Positions 26,686-35,164 are shown, numbered from the stretch's first letter. The stretch is DNA of 64,000 nt from Bacillota bacterium (GCA_023386955.1 JAEWIS010000026.1:1-64000), one strand, 5' to 3'. Notes: generated from the sequence alone by a model not told the origin. Translations and numbers: made by a program.

Positions 26686-27074
26686 GGGAGCTGAAAAAGG
26701 GCGTGGCCGGGGCGATCCGGGAAGCGGCGGGACCTTTGGTGGAGCGGGATGTGAGGAAGCTGACCAAACTTGCCGATAAGCTGAGCGGATATGCCTACCA
26801 TACGATTGCTCCTCCCCGGATGTGGCCTGTGATGGAGCAGTCGGCAGGGCATCCGTTCCTGCTTAACCGGGAGGCCGGTGAATGGAGAGCGTACAGCGCA
26901 TTGTGCCCGTTCTGCAAGCAGCATTTGCACTATTTGTCCTATTCCGGCGAAATGAAATGTTTTGCCTGTGACAGCCAGTACAGTCTGGGTGAGGATACAC
27001 GGCTTACGCAGCTTCCTGTGAGGCGGGCCAATACACTTCTCCAGATCGGACTTCCTGCCAGGGAGGAATATTGA
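26664..27074 (+). CDS. Hydrogenase-operon protein with two CxxC pairs (Rieske-like or zinc ribbon)
   Basis: Protein of about 136 residues. TTG 26664 is preferred because GGAGGG lies seven bases upstream; ATG 26682 is the alternative. From TTG the protein begins MDRRDFMREL, echoing a twin-arginine motif but without the hydrophobic stretch. Cys81 and Cys84 (CPFCKQH) and Cys99 and Cys102 (CFACDSQYSLG) could bind zinc or iron. The spacing and the tail after the second pair, SQYSLGEDTRLTQLPVRRAN, resemble the second half of a Rieske domain, but the histidine ligands are replaced by cysteines. It overlaps hyaD and hypA, so it is firmly in the operon. Its role is unknown; electron transfer or assembly is possible. 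Confidence 0.7.
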   Translation: MDRRDFMRELKKGVAGAIREAAGPLVERDVRKLTKLADKLSGYAYHTIAPPRMWPVMEQSAGHPFLLNREAGEWRAYSALCPFCKQHLHYLSYSGEMKCFACDSQYSLGEDTRLTQLPVRRANTLLQIGLPAREEY

Positions 27075-27430
27075 TGCATGAGCTGTCGCTGATGGGGGAT
27101 GTGCTTGACCTGGTGAGACGGGATGCGGAAGCACGCGGCTTTGCGGAGGTTACACAAGTGCGGCTTTTGGTAGGAGCCTTGAGCAATGCTCTGCCGGATG
27201 CCCTCGAGATGGCCTTCGATATGTACAAGGCGGACGGGGCGGCGATGCTTGCCCGGGAGGCGGGGCTTACGATGGAGCTGCAGCCGGCCCGGGCATCCTG
27301 TGTGCTGTGCGGGCTGGAATATGAGCCGGAGCAGCATGCGGCTGCAGCCATGTGCCCCGTGTGCCGCTTCCCCGGCGGCCGGATTACCGGAGGCGAGGAA
27401 TTCAAGGTCTTATCCTATGAAGGGAGGTAG
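27074..27430 (+). CDS. hypA: Hydrogenase nickel incorporation protein HypA
   Basis: Nickel chaperone of 118 residues. The N-terminal MHELSLM carries the His2 needed for nickel binding, so ATG 27074 is chosen over the preceding in-frame TTG. The zinc site is CVLCGLEYEP and CPVCRFPGGRI. The GGGAGGAATATTG site and overlap with the previous stop indicate coupling. An unusual 254-base inverted repeat separates it from hypB. Confidence 0.95.
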   Translation: MHELSLMGDVLDLVRRDAEARGFAEVTQVRLLVGALSNALPDALEMAFDMYKADGAAMLAREAGLTMELQPARASCVLCGLEYEPEQHAAAAMCPVCRFPGGRITGGEEFKVLSYEGR

Positions 27431-27684
27431 GGATCTGCCAGGAGTGGGACAGAGAACGGAAGTGAATCTATATTTATGTTGGATGACTGTGAGGGAAGGG
27501 GTGACTTGAGGGCGAGTTTTTTGACGGCTTTGAAACCTTAAACATTAAATAAAATCAAAGACGGCAAAACGTGTTTGAGCCTCCAAGTCACACCTTTCCC
27601 GGGAAGGAATACAACCTGATGAATATAGATTTGTCTTAACCCGCTCCCACAAACAGACTTCTGCAGGCAGGTTCCGGTCCGGCA
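27431..27684. repeat. Long imperfect inverted repeat filling the hypA-hypB gap
   Basis: The whole gap folds back on itself. Paired blocks include GGAGTGGG (27441) with CCCGCTCCC (27641), AATCTATATT (27465-27474) with AATATAGATT (27622-27631), GTGACTTGAGG (27501) with CCTCCAAGTCAC (27581), and TTTGA with TCAAA near the centre (27530/27555). GGATCTGCC (27431) weakly matches GGCAGGTTCC (27666). Arms are about 110 bases with bulges around a ~30-base AT-rich loop. It encodes no protein and could be a MITE-like insertion or a structured regulatory RNA. Confidence 0.75.
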
Positions 27685-28380
27685 ATGGAAATTGTATTGA
27701 ATGAGGATGTGCTGAAGGACAACAATACCGCAGCGGCTTATATAAGGGAGCAGCTGGGACGCCATAAGGTGTTGGCCATCAATCTGATGAGCTCCCCCGG
27801 CGCAGGCAAAACCACTCTGCTGGAGGCTACCATCCGGCAGCTGTGCGGGCGTTACCGGGTGGGCGTTATTGAAGGCGATCTGGCTACGGAAAAGGATGCC
27901 GACCGCATCCGCGCCTTGGGCGTCAATGCGGTGCAGATCAATACCGGCGGCGGCTGCCACCTGGATGCGCGTATGGTCACCAAGATTCTCTCCCGGTTTG
28001 AGCTGGAGGAGACGGATATTCTCTTTATTGAGAATGTGGGCAATCTGGTCTGCCCGTCAGGTTATGACCTGGGGCAAAACCATAAGGTGGCGGTGCTCAG
28101 CGTTCCCGAAGGCAATGACAAGATACCCAAATACCCCACCATGTTTATGCGGACCGGTTTGGTGCTCCTGAACAAAATTGATCTTCTCCCGTATGTGGAT
28201 TTCAGCGTGGAGGCGGCCCGTGAGGATCTGTTTCAAATGAACCCGGATTCGGCGCTGATCCCGTTGTCGGCCCGCACCGGGGAAGGAATGGAGCTGTGGA
28301 CGGCATGGATCGAGGCCAGGCTTGCGGAGCTCAGGGGTGTTCAGGCGGAGACAGAGGCAGCGGTGGAGCAGCCGGGCTGA
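27685..28380 (+). CDS. hypB: Hydrogenase nickel incorporation GTPase HypB
   Basis: GTPase of 231 residues that drives nickel insertion with HypA. The P-loop is SSPGAGKTTLLEATIR (about residues 36-51), with the metal-site signature TGGGCHLDARM, FIENVGNLVCPSGYDLG, and base-recognition NKIDLL. It lacks the N-terminal His-rich nickel-storage tail found in some homologues. The ATG is clear from homology but has a poor ribosome site (GGTTCCGGTCCGGCA), right at the end of the inverted repeat. Confidence 0.95.
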   Translation: MEIVLNEDVLKDNNTAAAYIREQLGRHKVLAINLMSSPGAGKTTLLEATIRQLCGRYRVGVIEGDLATEKDADRIRALGVNAVQINTGGGCHLDARMVTKILSRFELEETDILFIENVGNLVCPSGYDLGQNHKVAVLSVPEGNDKIPKYPTMFMRTGLVLLNKIDLLPYVDFSVEAAREDLFQMNPDSALIPLSARTGEGMELWTAWIEARLAELRGVQAETEAAVEQPG

Positions 28381-30884
28381 GGCGGGGAGCCGAGTATGCT
28401 GCCGGGGTATTAGGGAAAGCAACTGCGTCGGCTTCGGACGAAAATGACCATAACTCAACAGCGGCGCTGCTCATTACCGTAAAGGGCAGAGTTCAGGGTG
28501 TTGGCTTCCGGCCTTTCCTGTTCAGTCTGGCGGAGCGTTACGCCATAAGCGGCACCGTCCAGAACAATATGGACGGCATCCGTTTGGAGGCGGAAGGAGC
28601 GGTCTCTGCGCTGCAGGAGCTCCTGGCGGCCATCCGCCGGGAGGCTCCCCGGCTGGCCCGGGTGGATGAAATCCGGGCGGTGCCGCTGCCGGTGGAAGGG
28701 CGCTTGGGCTTCCGCATCGTGGAGAGCAGCCGGGAGGGAGCCTCCTCCCTGGTGATTCCTGTGGATGCAGGCATATGCCCCGCTTGCCTGGCGGAGCTGA
28801 AGGACCCGGCCAACCGGCGCTACCGGTACCCGTTTATCACCTGCACCCAATGCGGTCCCCGTTATACCATCATCCGGGAGCTGCCTTATGACCGGCCGTA
28901 TACCTCCATGAGCGGGTTCCCCATGTGTCCCGCCTGCCGGGAGGAGTACGGGAATGTGGCGGACCGGCGCCACCACGCCCAGCCTATCGCCTGCCCGGAG
29001 TGCGGACCGCGCCTTTCGCTGTACGCCATGGACGAGGCGACCAAGAAGCCAGTGGGGATGGCAGGAGCAAAGGCAGCCCAAGAGGCAGGTTTAGGCAAAG
29101 CTGGCGTCGGGGCGCAGGGAGTGCACAGGCCTCTGGCAGAGGCTGACGAAGCGGTAGGGCTATGCGCCAAGCTGCTGCGCCAGGGCGCCATTGTCGCCGT
29201 GAAGGGCATCGGCGGCTATCACTTGGCCTGCGACGCCGAAAGCGAAGCGGCGGTCGCCCGCCTGCGGCAGCGCAAACGGCGGCCCACGCGGCCGCTTGCG
29301 GTCATGGCGGCGGATGCGGAGACCGCCCGCCGGGCAGCCGTGCTGGGAAGCCAGGAACTGCGGCTGCTCTACTCGCCCGAGGCGCCTATCGTCATCGCCC
29401 GCAAGGCGGAGGCGTGGCCTTTGGCGGAGAGTGTGGCGCCGGGAATGGCTACTGTAGGGCTGATGCTGCCCTACACCCCGCTGCATGTGCTGCTGATGGA
29501 GGAGCTGCCCTTTCTTGTGATGACCAGCGCCAACCCTTCCGGCCAGCCCATTTTGTACCGGGATGAGGAGGCCTTCGACTACCTGTGGGGCATCGCCGAT
29601 TATGTGCTTGCCCATGATCGTGAAATTCTTCACCCACTGGACGACTCCGTCATTCAGGTGGTGGAGGGGCAAACGGATATCCTCCGCCGGTCCAGAGGTT
29701 ACGCGCCTGATCCGCTGGCGGCTCCCGTTGATCTAACCGGGCGGGCCGCCTTGGGCGGGCAGCAGAAGAACACTTTCGCCCTAGGCAGAGGCAATCAGAT
29801 TTTTATCGGCCCCCACATCGGGGACATGGGCAGTGTGGAGACCCAGGAGCATTGGAAGAAGGAGCTGGCCCACTTCTCCAGTCTGCTGGGAACTGACCCG
29901 CAGCAAACGGCGGCGGACCTGCATCCCGGTTATGAAACCGGACGGCTAAGCCGGGAGATGGGCCTTGAGCCCGTGGGGGTCCAGCATCATCATGCCCATC
30001 TGGTTTCATGTATGGCAGACAACGGATTGTCCCAGGAGGAAGAAGTCTACGGCATTATTCTGGATGGTACGGGCTACGGCCCGGACGGCAGCATCTGGGG
30101 CTTCGAGATTCTGGCCGGCAGCGCCTCCGGCTGGAGGAGGCTGGGCCATCTGCGCTATACCCCTCTGCCCGGCGGGGAAAAGGCGGTGCGGGAGCCCTGG
30201 CGGAATGCCGCAGGGATGCTGACGGCGCTTTTTCCCAAACAGGGGCCTGCTTGGGCAGCGCAGCTGTTCCCCGGCAAAAGTATGGAGCTGGCGGTGCTCG
30301 GCAGAATGGCCGCCACCGGGATGAACAGCCCATGGGCCGGCACCTGCGGCAGACTGTTTGACGCTGTGTCCGCCATCCTGGGTCTGGTTGCGGTGTCCGG
30401 CTATGACGGTGAAGCAGCTATCCGGCTCTCCGAGATGGCGGCCTTTGCTGATGCGGACGGATTCAACACCGTCAAGCCCTTCGGCTATGCCATCCGGGAC
30501 AAAGGGGAAACCGAGGCACTGGAGCTGGATATGTCGGAGGCTCTCCTCCAGATTGTAGAGAAGAGGCTGGCAGGTTCGCCGCCCGAAGACTTGGCGCTCC
30601 GGTTTCACGAAACAGCAGCCCGGGCCGCTGTGGAGCTTTTGCAGCGGTGCCTGGAAAAGGATGGACTGACCGCGGCGTGTATTCCCAAGGTGATGCTCTC
30701 CGGAGGCTCCTTCCATAACCCGTATCTGCTGCGGAGGATTCCTGCTCTCCTGAAGGATCGGGGGCTCGAGCCTTACCGGCATCGGCAGGTGCCTGCGGGG
30801 GACGGCGGGTTAGCCCTGGGGCAGCTGCTGGTTGCGGCTTATGCGGGAGCCGGCGCAAACAGGAACGGTAGAGGCACAGACTGA
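28296..30884 (+). CDS. hypF: Carbamoyltransferase HypF (start uncertain)
   Basis: Makes the thiocyanate precursor of the active-site CN ligands with HypE. Domains in order: acylphosphatase (GRVQGVGFRPFLF), two zinc-finger pairs (CPACLAEL/CTQCGPRYTI and CPACREEY/CPECGPRL), a YrdC-like nucleotide-binding domain (AIVAVKGIGGYHLACDAESE), and a Kae1-like domain (VQHHHAHLVSCMAD, GEAAIRLSEM). Homology begins near 28460, but the frame has no ATG, GTG or TTG between the hypB stop and that point. The only canonical in-frame starts (28296, 28305) lie inside hypB and give a ~50-residue extension. An ATG at 28445 is out of frame. A rare start codon or a frame error is possible. Confidence 0.88.
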   Translation: MDGMDRGQACGAQGCSGGDRGSGGAAGLRRGAEYAAGVLGKATASASDENDHNSTAALLITVKGRVQGVGFRPFLFSLAERYAISGTVQNNMDGIRLEAEGAVSALQELLAAIRREAPRLARVDEIRAVPLPVEGRLGFRIVESSREGASSLVIPVDAGICPACLAELKDPANRRYRYPFITCTQCGPRYTIIRELPYDRPYTSMSGFPMCPACREEYGNVADRRHHAQPIACPECGPRLSLYAMDEATKKPVGMAGAKAAQEAGLGKAGVGAQGVHRPLAEADEAVGLCAKLLRQGAIVAVKGIGGYHLACDAESEAAVARLRQRKRRPTRPLAVMAADAETARRAAVLGSQELRLLYSPEAPIVIARKAEAWPLAESVAPGMATVGLMLPYTPLHVLLMEELPFLVMTSANPSGQPILYRDEEAFDYLWGIADYVLAHDREILHPLDDSVIQVVEGQTDILRRSRGYAPDPLAAPVDLTGRAALGGQQKNTFALGRGNQIFIGPHIGDMGSVETQEHWKKELAHFSSLLGTDPQQTAADLHPGYETGRLSREMGLEPVGVQHHHAHLVSCMADNGLSQEEEVYGIILDGTGYGPDGSIWGFEILAGSASGWRRLGHLRYTPLPGGEKAVREPWRNAAGMLTALFPKQGPAWAAQLFPGKSMELAVLGRMAATGMNSPWAGTCGRLFDAVSAILGLVAVSGYDGEAAIRLSEMAAFADADGFNTVKPFGYAIRDKGETEALELDMSEALLQIVEKRLAGSPPEDLALRFHETAARAAVELLQRCLEKDGLTAACIPKVMLSGGSFHNPYLLRRIPALLKDRGLEPYRHRQVPAGDGGLALGQLLVAAYAGAGANRNGRGTD

Positions 30885-30978
30885 AGCGTTGGACATAACG
30901 ATCCGTTTGTGCGCGGAAAACACACCATGCAGCCGGAGCATTCTGCCTGCCGAAAGTGGTGACAAGGAGGGAAAACCG

Positions 30979-31218
30979 ATGTGTGTGGGCGTACCCGCTC
31001 AAATTGTGGAGATAGACGGCTATGCCGCCATTGTGGATTGTATGGGAACCCGGATGAAGGTGGGGATTATCTTCGTCCCGGAGGTCAAGCCGGGGGAATT
31101 CGTCATCGTCCATGCCGGGCAGGCCATGAGTATCATAGACCGCCAGGCAGCGGAGGAAAGTCTGGAGGAATGGAGGCGGATCGTTGATGCGCGAGATGCG
31201 GCAGATGCTTCCCGGTGA
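30979..31218 (+). CDS. hypC: Hydrogenase assembly chaperone HypC
   Basis: Small chaperone of 79 residues. N-terminal MCVGVPAQIVEIDGYAAIVD has the conserved Cys2 that holds the Fe(CN)2CO unit after removal of Met1. ATG 30979 follows AAGGAGGG; the frame extends upstream in hypF but without homology. It overlaps hypD by 32 bases and should form the HypCD scaffold. Confidence 0.95.
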   Translation: MCVGVPAQIVEIDGYAAIVDCMGTRMKVGIIFVPEVKPGEFVIVHAGQAMSIIDRQAAEESLEEWRRIVDARDAADASR

Positions 31219-32341
31219 TCCGCAGGCCGGATCTTCCCCAGGCGCCTCCTCCGGCAGAACCCTCCATGAAGGACTGCTGAAGGGGATTCTCTCCCTGGCG
31301 GACACCTTCGCCGCCGAACATGGCCGCGAGCCCGTGCTAATGGAGGTCTGCGGCTCCCATACCATGGCCTTGGCCAAGTCGGGCCTCCGCAAAAGCCTTC
31401 AGGGCCATGTCCGGCTTCTCTCGGGTCCCGGCTGTCCCGTGTGCGTGACGGATCAAGCGGACATTGACGCCATGATCGCGGTTGCCCGCGGGGACAACCG
31501 CACGGTATGCACCTTCGGCGATATGATGCGGGTTCCGGGCTCAAGCGGCACCCTCCTGGCAGCACGGGCCGAAGGAATGGATGTGCGGGTGGTTTACGGG
31601 CCGATGGCTGCGGTAGAGCTGGCCGCTGCCCAACCCGGCCGGGAGATTATTTTCCTGGGTATCGGCTTTGAAACCACCCTGCCCGTTCTGGGGGCGGCGC
31701 TGATGGAGGCGGAGAGGCGCGGGCTGGCCAACTTCAGCATGCGGGTATCCGCCAAGCGGGTGGAGCCGGTGCTGCGGCATCTGCTGGAGCTGAAGGAGAT
31801 ACAGCTGGACGGTTTCCTGCTTCCCGGCCATGTGGCGATGGTGACGGGAAGCCACGCCTTCGGCTTCCTGGCCGAAGAATACGGCCTGCCCGGAGTCATC
31901 AGCGGCTTCGAGCCCCTGGAGCTGGCCGGCGGCATCCTCCGGCTGCTGGAGCTGGCGGCAGAGGGCAAAGCCGCCATCCGCAATGACTATGCTTCCGTTG
32001 TAACGGCCGGCGGCAATCCTGCAGCCCTGGCCGTGATGGACCGCTACTTCCGGCTCTCTGCGGCCCTATGGCGGGGAATCGGGCCAATTGTGGACAGCGG
32101 CATGTCCATCCGCCCTGAATTCGCCGGTTTGGATGCCGCCGAGCGTTTCCCGGTCCCGCCGCCGGGACCTGCGCCCAAACCAACCGGCTGCCGCTGCGGG
32201 GATGTGATCCGCGGGCTGATCCCCCCGTCGCGCTGCGGGCTGTTCGGCAGAAGCTGCACGCCGTATCAGCCCGTCGGGCCATGTATGGTATCGGCAGAGG
32301 GCGCTTGCGCTGCGGAATATGCATACAGCCGGGAGGGGTGA
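31187..32341 (+). CDS. hypD: Hydrogenase maturation Fe-S protein HypD
   Basis: Scaffold for Fe(CN)2CO assembly, about 384 residues. Conserved cysteines occur in MEVCGSHTMA and SGPGCPVCVTDQADID, followed by CTFGDMMRVPGSSG and FLGIGFETTLP. C-terminal [4Fe-4S] ligands occur in CRCGDVIRGLIPPSRCGLFG with further cysteines to the end. ATG 31187 follows GGAGGCGGATCGTTG; it overlaps the hypC end. The first ~25 residues are variable. Confidence 0.95.
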   Translation: MREMRQMLPGDPQAGSSPGASSGRTLHEGLLKGILSLADTFAAEHGREPVLMEVCGSHTMALAKSGLRKSLQGHVRLLSGPGCPVCVTDQADIDAMIAVARGDNRTVCTFGDMMRVPGSSGTLLAARAEGMDVRVVYGPMAAVELAAAQPGREIIFLGIGFETTLPVLGAALMEAERRGLANFSMRVSAKRVEPVLRHLLELKEIQLDGFLLPGHVAMVTGSHAFGFLAEEYGLPGVISGFEPLELAGGILRLLELAAEGKAAIRNDYASVVTAGGNPAALAVMDRYFRLSAALWRGIGPIVDSGMSIRPEFAGLDAAERFPVPPPGPAPKPTGCRCGDVIRGLIPPSRCGLFGRSCTPYQPVGPCMVSAEGACAAEYAYSREG

Positions 32342-32346
32342 GCAAC

Positions 32347-33366
32347 ATGGAAGCAGAACAACGCATCAATATGTCCCACGGGGACGGAGGAGAGGCCGCC
32401 CACAGGCTGCTTAACGGCGTGATTCTTCCCGCCCTCACGGGAACGGAAAGCCGGGAGCCCTTGGGAGACGCAGCGCTGCTGCCTTTCCCGCCTGCGGGTA
32501 AGCTGGCTGTCACCACAGACAGCTTTGTGATCAAGCCGCTGTTTTTCCCCGGGGGGGATATCGGCAAATTGGCAGTGGCGGGAACTGTCAATGATTTGGC
32601 GGTCAGCGGCGCGGTGCCCTTGTATTTGACCGTGTCCTTTATTTTGGAGGAGGGGCTTCCTGTAGAGCACCTCCGGACCATCTGCAGGTCCATGGCCAAG
32701 GAAGCCGCCGTCTCCGGCATCAGGGTGGCGGCAGGCGATACGAAGGTGGTGGGAAAAGGAGATTGCGACGGTTTGTTTATCAACACCACCGGCATCGGGG
32801 TGGTGGAGCCCGGCGCTGAACTCCGGCCGCAGCTCATCGAGGCGGGGGATGCCGTAGTGGTTACCGGCACTCTCGGGGATCATGGCATCGCCGTCCTGAC
32901 GGCCAGGGAGGAGCTGGGGCTGATGTCGGAGATTCCCTCCGACTGTGCGACCCTTTTTCCCATGCTGAAGAAGGCCAGGGAGGTTTCGGCGGATATCCGC
33001 ATCCTTCGGGATCCTACCCGGGGCGGGTTGGCTACAGCCCTGGCGGAAATCTGCGAGGACTACAGGCTGACGGTGGAGCTGGAGGAAGAGCTGCTTCCGG
33101 TAAAGCCCGAGGTGGAGGGAGCCTGTGAGCTGATGGGCTTTGACCCGCTGTATTTGGCCAATGAGGGCAAGGCCGTTCTGATCCTGCCTGCCCGGGATGT
33201 CCCTGCGGTGCTGGATGCCCTGCGGTATTTTCCTGAGGGGAGGAATGCCTGTTTGGTCGGAATGGTCACCGGCCGGGAAAAGGGCCAGCTCCTCATCCGG
33301 ACACCCTTTGGCTCTACCAGGCGGCTGTATAGGCTGGCAGGAAGCATGCTGCCCCGTATCTGCTGA
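32347..33366 (+). CDS. hypE: Hydrogenase maturation dehydratase HypE
   Basis: Converts the carbamoyl group from HypF to thiocyanate on its C-terminal cysteine; 339 residues of the PurM/ThiL fold. Motifs include LGDAALLPFPPAGKLAVTTD, GDIGKLAVAGTVNDLAVSGA, RDPTRGGLATALAEI and the C-terminal LPRIC, whose terminal Cys is the reactive residue. ATG 32347 follows GGGAGGGGTGAGCAAC. It is the last gene of the hydrogenase operon; no strong terminator is visible immediately after. Confidence 0.95.
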   Translation: MEAEQRINMSHGDGGEAAHRLLNGVILPALTGTESREPLGDAALLPFPPAGKLAVTTDSFVIKPLFFPGGDIGKLAVAGTVNDLAVSGAVPLYLTVSFILEEGLPVEHLRTICRSMAKEAAVSGIRVAAGDTKVVGKGDCDGLFINTTGIGVVEPGAELRPQLIEAGDAVVVTGTLGDHGIAVLTAREELGLMSEIPSDCATLFPMLKKAREVSADIRILRDPTRGGLATALAEICEDYRLTVELEEELLPVKPEVEGACELMGFDPLYLANEGKAVLILPARDVPAVLDALRYFPEGRNACLVGMVTGREKGQLLIRTPFGSTRRLYRLAGSMLPRIC

Positions 33367-33495
33367 TCCTACCCAGCGTCATAACAATGAAAACTGTTTA
33401 AAAATCACTATGTGCTAAAAAAGAATACTTTTAGAGAACTGTTCAATATACTGACACATCTTTATTATCAAAATTTGAACATTTGATTTTAGTTG

Positions 33496-33524
33496 TTGTG
33501 ATTCATTTCACATGATGTTAATAT
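33496..33524 (+). promoter_or_regulatory. CRP/FNR-type box overlapping a promoter of the DoxX-like gene
   Basis: TGTGATTCATTTCACA at 33497-33512 is a perfect TGTGA-N6-TCACA palindrome, the consensus of Bacillus Fnr and of CRP-family proteins. It overlaps a possible -35 TTGTGA (33496-33501) placed 17 bases from TAATAT (33519-33524). The overlap would suit repression; activation would need another -10. Confidence 0.65.
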
Positions 33525-33567
33525 TGTCACATAGGGAATACAACCTATTCAAAGGGAGAGATCGGAT

Positions 33568-34095
33568 ATGATCGTCAAATTCTTGAGAGAAAATGTGTAT
33601 GCAGCTGGAGCACTTTTGCTGATCAGACTGTACATCGGCTGGGATTGGATGCATCACGGCTGGGAAAAAATCACAGGCGGCACCTTCGACGCATCGGGCT
33701 TCCTGAAGAATGCCATCGCCAAGCCGGTGCTCGAAACCGGAACAACAAACAAGCTTTATCCCACGTATGTCGCATTCCTTGATAACTTTGCCCTGCCCAA
33801 CGCAGGAATCTTCAAAGTCCTGATTCCATGGGGAGAATTCCTGGTAGGTGTGGGCCTGATTCTGGGCTGCCTGACTACCGCTGCTGCCTTCTTCGGCGTA
33901 ATGATGAACTTCATGTTCCTCCTGGCAGGTACGGTTTCCTCCAACCCCTGGCTGATTCTCTGGGGCATCATCATCATGGTGGCTGGTGCAAATGCAGGCA
34001 AGTTCGGTGCTGACTACTACGTTCTGCCTTACATCAGAAAGTGGCTGCGCCTGAAGCCCGGCCCCGGCTACAAACAACAACAGTCGAATGTGTAA
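33568..34095 (+). CDS. DoxX-family membrane protein
   Basis: Membrane protein of 175 residues with four predicted helices, including ALLLIRLYIGWDWMHHGWEK (typical DoxX/DoxD start), LIPWGEFLVGVGLILGCLTT and FGVMMNFMFLLAGTVSSNPW. The C terminus is basic. It is a single gene with its own promoter, CRP/FNR-type box and terminator. DoxX-like proteins are tied to quinone or thiol redox processes, but the function of this one is not established. Confidence 0.85.
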   Translation: MIVKFLRENVYAAGALLLIRLYIGWDWMHHGWEKITGGTFDASGFLKNAIAKPVLETGTTNKLYPTYVAFLDNFALPNAGIFKVLIPWGEFLVGVGLILGCLTTAAAFFGVMMNFMFLLAGTVSSNPWLILWGIIIMVAGANAGKFGADYYVLPYIRKWLRLKPGPGYKQQQSNV

Positions 34096-34128
34096 CCGGG
34101 AGCTATCCCGGAACCAATAAAAGAAACG

Positions 34129-34160
34129 GAGCCTCCCGCTTACTGGCGGAAGGCTCTTTT
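34129..34160 (+). terminator. Terminator of the DoxX-like gene
   Basis: GAGCCTCCCGC pairs with GCGGAAGGCTC around TTACTG, followed by TTTT. Confidence 0.75.
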
Positions 34161-34186
34161 CTGTCCAGCCAGGATCTGGCTGGAGG

Positions 34187-34324
34187 CTAACGGCGGTGAG
34201 CGCCGCTATTAGAAGCAAAACTGCCGGAAATAACTCCAAACAGGCCAAATAGCGGCGCTGGCTCCCGTTAGAATTCCGCAGCCTACCATTTTGCACCAAT
34301 AGGGGCTCTCACTTCCGTTAGCCC
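34187..34324. repeat. Palindromic repeat array D (GTTCCGTTA family)
   Basis: Most of the 343-base gap before mqnB consists of a forward unit (GCTAACGGCGGTGAGCGCCG at 34187) and two inverted units (GCGGCGCTGGCTCCCGTTAG ending near 34271; GGGGCTCTCACTTCCGTTAG ending near 34321), 50 bases apart. The units here carry the AATAG...GGC(G)CT variant also seen at 44530. Confidence 0.7.
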
Positions 34325-34438
34325 GTGGGAGCAGGGCATGTGCCCCTCCCCTCAGCCTCTCCAGAGTTTTTTTCAACGCCGGATTCACGTATACTAAGTA
34401 GATAGGTATTGCGACGTCATGAAGGCAAAGGATGATTA

Positions 34439-35164
34439 ATGATGGAGGCACAACACACCAAACATGTCCGCATTCTCGTGATTGCCGCCGTGGACGCGGA
34501 ACGCGAGGCTATCGTAAAGGGCTTAGGCGGCGATTCCCGTTTTGATGTCCGGGCGTCCGGAGCGGGCGTAGGTATGGCAGCAGCCACAGCAGGAGCTGCC
34601 TTGGCCTCCGGCGGGTACACGCTTGCGGTCAGCGCCGGGATCGGCGGCGGCTTCCCCGGACAAGCCCCGGTGGGAAGCGTGGTCATCGCCGATGCCATCA
34701 TCGCCGCCGACCTGGGGGCGGAAACCCCGGAGGGTTTCCGGACCGCCCGGGAGCTGGGCTTCGGCAGCAATCGTCTGCCCGCCCAGGCGGAGCTGGGGGC
34801 GAAGCTCCAAGCCGTGCTGGCGGAACGGTTTCCCGGCCGCAGGGTGCTCACCGGACCGGTGCTAACCGTGTCCACCGCCACCGGCACAGCCCCTACTGCA
34901 GCGGCTTGGGAGCGCAGGCATCCCGGCGCTGCCGCCGAAGCCATGGAGGGCTACGGCGTGGCCTGCGCCGCCAGCCTGTTCGGGCTCCCCTGTATGGAGG
35001 TGCGGGGCATCTCCAATGCGGTAGGACCCCGTGACAGGACGGCATGGCGCATCGGGGAGGCCCTGCAGGCGCTGGAGGAGGCCTTCGCCGCCTTCCGAGA
35101 GCTGTTGGACCGGCTGGGGCCGGACGCAGCAGAACTTACATACATACAGGAGGTGCAGCATTGA
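34439..35164 (+). CDS. mqnB: Futalosine hydrolase
   Basis: Purine-nucleoside-phosphorylase-like enzyme of 241 residues that releases hypoxanthine from futalosine in the alternative menaquinone pathway. Motifs: ILVIAAVDAEREAIVKGLGG at the N terminus, AVSAGIGGGFPGQAPVGSVV, LTVSTATGT, and AEAMEGYGVACAASLFGLPC with the catalytic acidic region. ATG 34439 follows AAAGGATG; a second ATG is adjacent. Its TGA overlaps the mqnD ATG. mqnA and mqnC are not in this window. Confidence 0.9.
   Translation: MMEAQHTKHVRILVIAAVDAEREAIVKGLGGDSRFDVRASGAGVGMAAATAGAALASGGYTLAVSAGIGGGFPGQAPVGSVVIADAIIAADLGAETPEGFRTARELGFGSNRLPAQAELGAKLQAVLAERFPGRRVLTGPVLTVSTATGTAPTAAAWERRHPGAAAEAMEGYGVACAASLFGLPCMEVRGISNAVGPRDRTAWRIGEALQALEEAFAAFRELLDRLGPDAAELTYIQEVQH

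Noticed and set aside
28443..28481. Twelve-codon frame starting at the out-of-frame ATG before hypF
   Set aside because: Too short, no ribosome site at proper distance, and it ends within the start of the acylphosphatase domain.
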